DNA of 10,868 nucleotides from positions 1 through 10,868 of the forward strand of contig CAYRGG010000100.1 in the NCBI GenBank assembly GCA_964423745.1, in the 5' to 3' direction. How positions within the stretch are numbered: position 1 is the first letter of the stretch; the number at the start of each line of letters is the position of its first letter. Shown one piece after another: positions 1 to 5,749 of the stretch. The notes beneath the pieces were generated by a model, which searched no databases, was not told where the DNA came from, and saw nothing but the letters and a program-made list of their open reading frames with translations. Position numbers and translations under genes: made by a program. The stretch is from CAYRGG01 sp964423745 (lineage in GTDB: Bacteria; Pseudomonadota; Gammaproteobacteria; Competibacterales; Competibacteraceae).

Positions 1-82
1 CCATAAGAATACCGCCGACCCCCCCCGACAATCCCCAGCAGAGCGCCGCCAGCGCCACGTAAATCTTACTCACACCCACCAT
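1..82 (-). CDS. EamA/DMT-family transporter, N-terminus only (partial)
   Basis: A minus-strand ATG at 82-80 opens a frame that runs off the left edge of the window after 27 codons. It reads MVGVSKIYVALAALCWGLSG followed by GVGGILM. A short basic start, then a hydrophobic helix with an ALCWG-like motif, is typical of the first membrane helix of drug/metabolite transporters of the EamA type; members carry small metabolites across the inner membrane. A weak purine stretch (AAAGAGAT) lies upstream of the ATG. An in-frame GTG at codon 4 is an alternative start. The frame contains a run of eight G (plus-strand C, around 19-26), a possible slippage site. With so little protein visible, another multi-pass transporter family is possible. 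Confidence 0.5.
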   Translation of the reverse strand, partial: MVGVSKIYVALAALCWGLSGGVGGILM

Positions 83-420
83 TTGATCTCTTTATCGTAT
101 GGAGAAAATCAGATTGTCTTTTCCTTACTGATAAAGGCAATATTAGGCTTTACTGGCAACTCAGCCCGATGGAGACGGTAACCTGGAAACTTGACCTCCT
201 ATAATGTCCTGCGCAAAAGATGTTTACGCCTAGAGCATTTCCCATTTAACTGTACACGGCGTTAGCCTTTGGTCTCGGTGTGCTCATGTACTGGCATGTA
301 CACTCCGCGCCCCTCGCCTCGGCTGCCTTGTTTACAACTGAAGCGAAAAAGCTCTAGTATCCTTTGACTAAATCATCAGCCGCATTCTACCGCTACACGC
401 AGATGGCGAAAGCGTGTCAG
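83..420. other. Intergenic region between RM cassette and transporter
   Basis: No convincing gene is seen in these 338 bases on either strand. The stretch holds a 128-bp element bounded by inverted repeats (230-357), annotated separately. A small hairpin with arms ACACGC (395-400) and GCGTGT (412-417) follows the endonuclease stop and might help end the cassette transcript, but it has no T-run. A weak minus-strand promoter candidate for the transporter (TTGCCT, 16 bases, GACAAT) lies within 115-142; its match to consensus is only moderate. Confidence 0.5.
230..357. repeat. MITE-like or REP-like element with 7-bp terminal inverted repeats
   Basis: The ends are CTAGAGC (230-236) and GCTCTAG (351-357), an exact 7-bp inverted repeat, each followed inward by a short A/T run. 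The interior is non-coding and GC-richer in its middle. It contains an imperfect hairpin: GTGT (278-281) pairs with ACAC (300-303) and CATG (285-288) with CATG (295-298). TGTACAC also occurs twice in direct orientation (251-257 and 297-303). A compact, non-coding, inverted-repeat-bounded unit suggests a dispersed miniature element. No second copy lies in this window, so the call rests on structure alone. Confidence 0.4.
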
Positions 421-1425
421 TCATCGGCTTTCGTCGATAAACAAGACTTCCGATGGCGTCCAATCCTTCGCATAATCATCAGCGCGACGAAGCCATTCCT
501 TAATGCGTAGTTTTGGAGGGACTGAGACACCCCAATATTCAACGAATAGCGCCTCATCCATGCGTATTGCGGCTTCTCGTATTTCGCTTTCAAGTAATTT
601 TATAGCTCGTTGGATATAGATTCCGCCTTTGTTGTCATTGGTCGGATTTGCCACGCTTCCAGCAGAAAACATATCGCGTGTTTGGTGGGCCAAAACGCCG
701 TGGTAAGTTAATAGGTACAGTACAACATCGTCATATTTGTTTCGTGAACGCCCCGAAGAAACGATTTCAGGACAAAGCAAGACAGCTTCCGCGCGTAATC
801 TTTTCTTTTCCCCAATAGGCAGTTTCGTGTATAGGCGAGCTTGTATAGGGAGGGTGTGCTCTTCGCCTGGCCGGTCTTCCAGCCACCACAATCGTTCGCC
901 TGATTTTAATCGTCCACGGGCGTAACTCCGGATGTACTCCATCTTTTCATGCATTTCGGAAGCTCGAAAGTCATCGTAGGAGATTCCCATCTGCTCAAAA
1001 AGTGATTGCTCAGCTCCTATTTCCACTTCAAACCTTGGAACATGTGAAGTGCGAACATGTATTACAGACTTTTCATATTCGCCCCACCTTACGCTTGAAG
1101 TACCGCCCATCTTGCCAAACATGATGTAGACGAATTGAACTGAGTCAATTCTATTGGTTTCAAGAATACTGTTTGCAACGCTTCGCCATGTATCGCCGGC
1201 AGTGAACTTTACTTCGATTCCAAAATCTCCAACTGCTATATCAGGAAAAGCCTGTGGATGAGGATTAAAATCGATTTCTATTTCAGTATCACTGATGTGA
1301 TCACAAACCACTTCTCTGACGCGACCTTCAAATTCCTTTGCGAATTTAAAAGGCGTGACTCTAGCTTCTTGCGTAAGTTGTTCGGCAATTGAGGTCAGTA
1401 TTTTTTCAAATTCATCCTTTACCAT
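421..1425 (-). CDS. Type II restriction endonuclease, PD-(D/E)XK fold
   Basis: This 334-residue protein probably cleaves unmodified double-stranded DNA at the site protected by the adjacent cytosine methyltransferase. The visible active-site candidate is P61-D62, eight residues, then E71-V72-K73 (local context FPDIAVGDFGIEVKFT), the standard PD-(D/E)XK arrangement in which D62, E71 and K73 would bind metal and catalyse hydrolysis. The rest, including a DTWRSVANS segment just after the motif, looks like a specificity-bearing endonuclease domain, but I cannot name the recognition family. The gene starts 10 bases after the methyltransferase stop and has no clear Shine-Dalgarno sequence, so it may be translated by coupling to the methyltransferase gene. 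That would keep endonuclease low until methylation is established. Context and motif make the assignment good; specificity is unknown. Confidence 0.82.
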   Translation of the reverse strand: MVKDEFEKILTSIAEQLTQEARVTPFKFAKEFEGRVREVVCDHISDTEIEIDFNPHPQAFPDIAVGDFGIEVKFTAGDTWRSVANSILETNRIDSVQFVYIMFGKMGGTSSVRWGEYEKSVIHVRTSHVPRFEVEIGAEQSLFEQMGISYDDFRASEMHEKMEYIRSYARGRLKSGERLWWLEDRPGEEHTLPIQARLYTKLPIGEKKRLRAEAVLLCPEIVSSGRSRNKYDDVVLYLLTYHGVLAHQTRDMFSAGSVANPTNDNKGGIYIQRAIKLLESEIREAAIRMDEALFVEYWGVSVPPKLRIKEWLRRADDYAKDWTPSEVLFIDESR

Positions 1426-1435
1426 TCTGGTTGGC

Positions 1436-2455
1436 TCATGGCTTTAGCGAAGCATGGACGGCTTCAGCAATATGCCAAGCCATCACCGGAGGGACAGCGT
1501 TCCCGATTTGACGCTCAGTTTCTCGAAGTTTTGCGTCGAAGATAAAATTGTCTGGAAATGACTGAATGCGAGCTGCTTCGCGCATAGAAATTCGCCGTGG
1601 AAGTTCATAATGCCACTGGATATTTCCATGGCATTCGGCTCGTATAGTATAACCAGCTCGATCAGCGATCAGTCTTCTATCGCCTTGGTCAGGACTCCGG
1701 TTTGCACGGCTCCAGATGTGATTGAATGAACTATTTTCGGGTAAGTCGATCAAGTCATGGATAGCATCCATGGCAGTCACATAACTATTTGCATTCAAAA
1801 TCGGCTTAGGATGCTCAAAGGGTTTCACGCCTGGAAGCGTTCCAACGATGATGACGCGCTCGCGGGTTTGCGGAACGCCAAAATCAGCAGCGTGATAGAG
1901 TTGGTATGTTACGTCATAACCGATTGCGCAAAAGTCTGCCAATACCTTTTGGAGCGCATCGGCATGATGGCGCATGAGGAGACCTTTAACATTTTCGGCA
2001 ACGAATATCTTCGGCTTAGTTCGATCAATGGCTTTCACCATCGCATGATACAAGCCGCTACGCTTCCCCGCGATGCCTGCGCCTTTCCCGTTCACAGAAA
2101 TATCTTGGCATGGAAAACCGCCTATTACCACATCTGCCTTCGACGGCAGATCATCGATTAAATCCCAGATATCGCCATTACGAATATGTTTGCTAACGTT
2201 CTGGCGATAAGTCCTGCACGCTGCTTCGTTTATCTCGCAAGCCCACGTTATTTGAAAGGGATGGCGTTTGTAACAGCGACCCAGAAACGAAAAACCTCCT
2301 TGAAAACCCAAATCCATTCCACCACAACCTGAAAATAGAGAGACTACGCTGATATTTTTTTGCAGGTTGAAGATGTCTACTGAGGAGTTTTTGTTTGCGA
2401 CTAAGCGAGGTTTATTAGATACATTCACGGAATCTATTGCAATGTTACCTTCCAT
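1436..2455 (-). CDS. DNA (cytosine-5) methyltransferase, Dcm family
   Basis: This 339-residue protein transfers a methyl group from S-adenosylmethionine to carbon 5 of cytosine in a DNA site and protects the host from the neighbouring endonuclease. The family motifs occur in order: motif I FSGCGGMDLG (41-50, AdoMet binding), motif IV PCQ (115-117, with the catalytic C116), motif VI ENV (154-156), motif VIII QTRER (196-200), motif IX RRISMREAARIQSFP (287-301) and motif X QIGNAVPP (316-323). The target-recognition region between VIII and IX is short, about 85 residues, and should set the specificity. An extra stretch of about 35 residues precedes motif I. The ATG lies 2 bases after the upstream RHH gene stop, with AGGGGA as ribosome-binding site inside the end of that gene, implying coupled translation. 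Length and motifs are complete, so it is probably active. Confidence 0.95.
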   Translation of the reverse strand: MEGNIAIDSVNVSNKPRLVANKNSSVDIFNLQKNISVVSLFSGCGGMDLGFQGGFSFLGRCYKRHPFQITWACEINEAACRTYRQNVSKHIRNGDIWDLIDDLPSKADVVIGGFPCQDISVNGKGAGIAGKRSGLYHAMVKAIDRTKPKIFVAENVKGLLMRHHADALQKVLADFCAIGYDVTYQLYHAADFGVPQTRERVIIVGTLPGVKPFEHPKPILNANSYVTAMDAIHDLIDLPENSSFNHIWSRANRSPDQGDRRLIADRAGYTIRAECHGNIQWHYELPRRISMREAARIQSFPDNFIFDAKLRETERQIGNAVPPVMAWHIAEAVHASLKP

Positions 2456-2457
2456 TT

Positions 2458-2661
2458 TTATTTCCCCTGTCTCTTATAGTTTTTATGGGGTTCCGCTATA
2501 AACAAGTCTGCTTGCTTCATGGCGTGACTTTTCTCAACATATGCTCTCATAAACTCTCTAATTACTTGCGCCGCTGGCTTGTCTTCAGACTTACAGGCAT
2601 CTAAGAATTTCTGGTGTAGTTCAGGATCAACCCTAATTCGGTAATTTGAAGACTTGTTCAT
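2458..2661 (-). CDS. Ribbon-helix-helix DNA-binding protein, putative RM controller
   Basis: A small 67-residue protein (ATG at 2661; an in-frame GTG at 2670 would add three residues). Residues about 6-43 fit the ribbon-helix-helix fold: a beta strand YRIRVD, the helix PELHQKFLDACKSED, then helix PAAQVIREFMRAYVE. A basic, charged tail follows. Such dimers bind palindromic operators through the paired strands. The gene is first in the restriction-modification operon and lies immediately downstream of a 22-bp perfect palindrome that covers the expected transcription start. Autorepression of the whole cassette is therefore the simplest role. Neither start has a convincing Shine-Dalgarno sequence. 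I prefer the ATG because the GTG lies inside the repeat array. An antitoxin-like origin is possible, but no toxin gene is adjacent. Confidence 0.8.
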   Translation of the reverse strand: MNKSSNYRIRVDPELHQKFLDACKSEDKPAAQVIREFMRAYVEKSHAMKQADLFIAEPHKNYKRQGK

Positions 2662-2694
2662 TGGATGCACATTGGATACACATTTGTGTATCCA
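2661..2694 (-). promoter_or_regulatory. Palindromic operator plus extra half-site for the RHH regulator
   Basis: Arms TGGATACACA (2673-2682) and TGTGTATCCA (2685-2694) form a perfect 10-bp inverted repeat with a TT spacer. A third copy, TTGGATGCACA (2661-2671), is in direct tandem with TTGGATACACA (2672-2682) with a single mismatch. The palindrome abuts the -10 box and covers the predicted start of transcription, while the third half-site reaches the ATG of the RHH gene. Symmetry, extra half-site and position fit cooperative binding of a ribbon-helix-helix autorepressor. Binding itself is inferred. Confidence 0.7.
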
Positions 2695-2721
2695 TTGTAG
2701 AGAAAATCAGGTAATCGTCAA
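2694..2721 (-). promoter_or_regulatory. Sigma-70 promoter of the RM operon
   Basis: On the minus strand a -35 box TTGACG (2721-2716) is followed after 16 bases by a -10 box TACAAT (2699-2694). Both hexamers match the sigma-70 consensus at five of six positions. Transcription would start near 2687, inside the 22-bp palindrome, giving a leader of about 26 bases to the ATG at 2661. Confidence 0.7.
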
Positions 2722-3068
2722 GGTTCTAGAAATTGGAAAGGTGCTGGTTACTTGGGCATAACCACTGACTACCAGATTAAATGTTTACAAGTATATAGTT
2801 CACTGAGTTATACCAATCTTTCAAATTAAGGTTCTATCAAACCTTGTCATGTTAGTGGCTTGTACATGATAAGAGGTAGAGCCATATTTACCAGGATTGG
2901 TATTAGACACGGCAAAACCATAACGGCTGGAAGAGTCGTTGCGCACGGTATGGAATGAAACAACAAGAATTGGAACGAAAGCAGAAAAAACTTGCGGAAT
3001 AAAAAAACCAACTGGTCAAAGAGCCATCCGCAGAAGCGTCCAAAATCTGATGGCGGAAATGGTAATGA
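2722..3068. other. Intergenic region between dabA and the RM promoter
   Basis: No supported gene in these roughly 350 bases. A plus-strand frame is open for about 60 codons up to about 3110 but begins right after a stop, lacks a plausible start and reads through the dabA hairpin, so I do not call it. The left part is AT-rich. An inverted repeat ATACCAATC (2810-2818) / GATTGGTAT (2895-2903) lies within it. The stretch may contain decayed accessory DNA next to the restriction-modification cassette. Confidence 0.4.
2810..2903. repeat. 94-bp segment bounded by 9-bp inverted repeats
   Basis: ATACCAATC (2810-2818) and GATTGGTAT (2895-2903) are exact inverted repeats 76 bases apart. The interior is AT-rich and non-coding and holds a small inner repeat TCATG (2847-2851) / CATGA (2865-2869). 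This could be a miniature inverted-repeat element or chance; no second copy is present in this window. Confidence 0.3.
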
Positions 3069-3101
3069 GGGCAGCGCAGCCAAATGTTGGCTACGCTGCC
3101 C
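3069..3101 (-). terminator. Strong hairpin after dabA, likely transcription terminator
   Basis: The 15-base arms 3069-3083 and 3087-3101 are complementary except for one position and enclose an ATG loop. They are GC-rich (GGGCAGCG on the outside, AGCCAA near the loop). The stem starts 12 bases after the dabA stop in the minus direction. The mismatch is a C/A pair in plus-strand RNA but a G-U wobble in the minus-strand RNA, which favours folding in the dab transcript. There is no real U-tract after it, so it may act as a 3' end stabiliser rather than an intrinsic terminator. Confidence 0.6.
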
Positions 3102-3113
3102 GTGCAAGCTAAT

Positions 3114-5732
3114 CTAATTCACTGCCTGCCAGCTGAGATTGCCGTTGTAACGGAAATAATGCTTGCCTTCATCGGCTATCTGGAACAAGTGCAGCCACTG
3201 GTTATCCAGCAGTTGGCGAACATTTTCGTGCTTTTCGATGATGCGATTCATCTCGTCCTGGGGCGCCTCAATGAACACATTCAATCGTAATGGCTCATGC
3301 ATGGCCCGCTGGCCATCATGCACTGACTGTATCGGCAATCCCACCTGTAAGTCACCGCCATTACCTTGCAACACACCGATGGTGCCGGTTACGTTATGCA
3401 GCACTTTGTTGCCACTGCCGAATCGCTCATTATTAACCGTTGAGGCGTAATATTGCAGGTTGATCCAGTTCGCCACCACCATAGGTGCGATCATGATCAA
3501 TTCCAGCACCGCTTTTTCCGGGTCGGCCTCGAAGTGATAATTATGCAGGAACGAGCGTCCACCTAAGTTCAGATTTTTGGTACGTTCGCGAGGGGCGGCG
3601 ATAAACGCTGCGTTATTGGCCAATGCCCATTCCGGACGAACCTGCGCCCAATCGCGGCTCCGCTCGCGAACCTGCTCGTCCATGATGCCGGGAGTCTTGG
3701 TGCCAATACCCAAAGTGTCCGAGCGTTCTTTACGGGTGGCGTGAGAGGCTTTTTCCAACCAAATGCGTAATTGCTCGACGTCTTTCTGATGGCTGGATGG
3801 AATTAAATCCTCATCGTAGATGCGCAGATCATCGGTGCAGGTGTCATGCAAGACGCCAATAAACCAGGTATCTTCCGGGATAACGATACCCCGCTCTGCC
3901 AAGCCAGCCCGGATATCAGGATGATTAAAAATCGCTGCCCCTACCCGCACATTGGCTTCGCCGGTATGTCCCCCACAAGCGCCACAATCCAGGCCAGAGG
4001 CATAAGGATTATTGACGGTGGTGCTGCCATGACCGCAAAGTGCAACCAGACGCGCAAAGTTCGAGGTCAAGGCCATGGCACCCAATGCAGTGGCGGCAGC
4101 ATCCACCTGAGCTGTGGTGACGATACCGGTCTCTGTTGGATCGGCGCCCATACCCAAACTGCGCTTCTCGAAATTGATTTGCGGTGCGGTGCGTTTGGCA
4201 ACTCCTTCATCTAAACCATCCACGCTAGGCTTGACCACGGTGCGAGTGATCCCAAATGTGTCAGTGATAAGCTTGATGCCGTACATTAAGCCTGTGGTTT
4301 CCACGAACGGAAAGCAAGACACCGCCGACGTCTTGAAGGAACGCCAGGCTTTGTCCACCAGCTTACGGCGGATGCGCAGGGATAGAATGTTATCCACCTC
4401 TGTGGGGCTGGCGTTCTTGACCGTCTCCCGTACCCGAAACTTAGGCGTAAATAACACCGGGCACTGGGCCGAGCCGTGTTGATGGCCAATCTGAATGTAC
4501 TCAATGAAAAAGGCGAAAAAGCCTGCAAAGCCGATGGTCTCAATAGCGGGGGATACGACCTCCAGATTGCGCCGGTAAATCTCCGAGCGGACATCAATAC
4601 AGAAGGCGGCTTGCACAGCCTTGCGCGGCTCGTCTTTGCGGCCGGGTATCGTCAATTGATTCGACACGGCCAGACGATTGACCAGATCCCGTTGAAAACC
4701 CCGTTCAAACGCTTGTTGCAACACATACCGGGTCATCAGGTCGAGGGTGACTGCATTATCCCTCGCGCCCATGGGCTTATCGCTGCGGGCCAGCACTTTG
4801 GTTTGCCAGGCGTCGCGGAACTGCGGATCGGGATGCAAGGTATATAGGGCGTAGTCGTAAGCCAGGCGAATCGCCAGCAATTGCACCAGTGAGTCGTCTT
4901 CCGTACCATACAGACCTTTCTCGCGGGCCAGGTACTGCACGTAGGCGCTCCAACCGCTGAGGGTCATCAGCTCGTGATGCAGGAATTCCTCGACTTTATC
5001 AGCGGGCACTTCGAGCCGGTTGAGTACCATTTCGATGGCTGGCAGGGGCTCGGCAGGCAGTTCGGCGATTTTGTCGCGAAAGCCGGGTAAACCCATGATC
5101 TCAGGATTTTGGTCAAGTAGCGCCGCTTGTTTCCAGGCGGCATAAGGTGGCAGCGAGCGCCATGGCATCCGCCAAGCGGATTGCCCTTGGTCGTAGTAGG
5201 CACCGCACCATTTCGAGCATTCCTCGACGACGAAGCGACTCCAATGGGTGTCACGCACGCTGTCAAATACTTCACTGACACTCAGCATGGCATCTTCAGG
5301 TAGCCGATCACGGGTATCCGCCGTTGCCGAGCGCACCGCATCCTTGAGATACGCTATGGTAAAGGTATGTGCTACGGGTTCTCCTAGCGAAGCGATTAAC
5401 AGCTCGCGGCTTTCATCAATGGCGGCTTGCAAGTCGACGTCAATAATGCGCAGAGATTCCAGATGTTGGCGGTAAAAGCTGAGTGGACTCAGGATATCCG
5501 CATGGGCAACCCGGCGCATCGCGGCACAGGCCGTCGCGAAACTTTGGTCAGCCAAACCCATGAAAGGGTTAACAGCGACAAAGTTCTTTAGGGGCCACAG
5601 GGGTGGAACCCGCTTACAGGCTTGACTGATTTGCCCAGTCAAGGCGACCATTTCCCCAGTTATAGACTCAACTTGTTCAATATCGTCGTTCAGTTCGACG
5701 GGTTCCTTTAAAACAGCAGTTTTTTTACTCAT
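3114..5732 (-). CDS. dabA: DabA, zinc-containing inorganic carbon uptake subunit (DUF2309/UPF0753)
   Basis: This 872-residue protein is the cytoplasmic, zinc-binding subunit of the Dab complex. It is thought to hydrate CO2 to bicarbonate vectorially, coupled to ion flow through DabB. The four metal/active-site residues of the family are present: C378 and D380 in CIDVRS, and H568 and C583 in LCGHGS and LDCGACGG. The spacing (C-x-D, and H to C of 15) matches that of the characterised Halothiobacillus protein. Further conserved blocks such as PPLWPLKNFVAVNP near residue 50 and the glycine-rich end are also seen. The start is the ATG at 5732, because AGGAGT (5744-5739) sits six bases upstream. 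A GTG at 5753 gives seven more residues but would have no ribosome-binding site. The gene follows dabB by 17 bases, forming one operon. Length is normal and no damage is seen. Confidence 0.95.
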   Translation of the reverse strand: MSKKTAVLKEPVELNDDIEQVESITGEMVALTGQISQACKRVPPLWPLKNFVAVNPFMGLADQSFATACAAMRRVAHADILSPLSFYRQHLESLRIIDVDLQAAIDESRELLIASLGEPVAHTFTIAYLKDAVRSATADTRDRLPEDAMLSVSEVFDSVRDTHWSRFVVEECSKWCGAYYDQGQSAWRMPWRSLPPYAAWKQAALLDQNPEIMGLPGFRDKIAELPAEPLPAIEMVLNRLEVPADKVEEFLHHELMTLSGWSAYVQYLAREKGLYGTEDDSLVQLLAIRLAYDYALYTLHPDPQFRDAWQTKVLARSDKPMGARDNAVTLDLMTRYVLQQAFERGFQRDLVNRLAVSNQLTIPGRKDEPRKAVQAAFCIDVRSEIYRRNLEVVSPAIETIGFAGFFAFFIEYIQIGHQHGSAQCPVLFTPKFRVRETVKNASPTEVDNILSLRIRRKLVDKAWRSFKTSAVSCFPFVETTGLMYGIKLITDTFGITRTVVKPSVDGLDEGVAKRTAPQINFEKRSLGMGADPTETGIVTTAQVDAAATALGAMALTSNFARLVALCGHGSTTVNNPYASGLDCGACGGHTGEANVRVGAAIFNHPDIRAGLAERGIVIPEDTWFIGVLHDTCTDDLRIYDEDLIPSSHQKDVEQLRIWLEKASHATRKERSDTLGIGTKTPGIMDEQVRERSRDWAQVRPEWALANNAAFIAAPRERTKNLNLGGRSFLHNYHFEADPEKAVLELIMIAPMVVANWINLQYYASTVNNERFGSGNKVLHNVTGTIGVLQGNGGDLQVGLPIQSVHDGQRAMHEPLRLNVFIEAPQDEMNRIIEKHENVRQLLDNQWLHLFQIADEGKHYFRYNGNLSWQAVN

Positions 5733-5738
5733 TGGGGT

Positions 5739-5744
5739 ACTCCT
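5739..5744 (-). promoter_or_regulatory. Ribosome-binding site fixing the dabA start
   Basis: AGGAGT lies six bases before the ATG at 5732 and overlaps the codons of the longer GTG-initiated frame. It argues for the shorter 872-residue DabA. It lies just past the dabB TGA (5752-5750), so dabA translation is probably helped by ribosomes finishing dabB. Confidence 0.75.
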
Positions 5745-5749
5745 CTCGC

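Noticed and set aside
1757..2161. Plus-strand open frame of 134 codons
   Set aside because: It lies fully antisense to the methyltransferase gene, whose motifs are complete; the frame shows no family features.
2458..2661. Antitoxin of a type II toxin-antitoxin pair
   Set aside because: The RHH fold would fit, but the only partner genes in the operon are the methyltransferase and endonuclease; no small toxin gene is adjacent.
2955..3002. Plus-strand mini-frame starting MKQQELERKQKKLAE
   Set aside because: It stops after 15 codons and later in-frame continuation has several stops. It may be a decayed gene fragment, but nothing identifies it.
2847..3107. Minus-strand open frame of 86 codons rich in Phe and Leu
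   Set aside because: It overlaps the dabA 3' hairpin and reads through the antisense of lysine-rich, A-rich DNA; composition explains the Phe/Leu content. No ribosome-binding site or recognisable domain.
3846..4847. Several plus-strand frames of 100-123 codons
   Set aside because: All are antisense shadows of dabA, whose four metal-site residues and full length are intact on the other strand.
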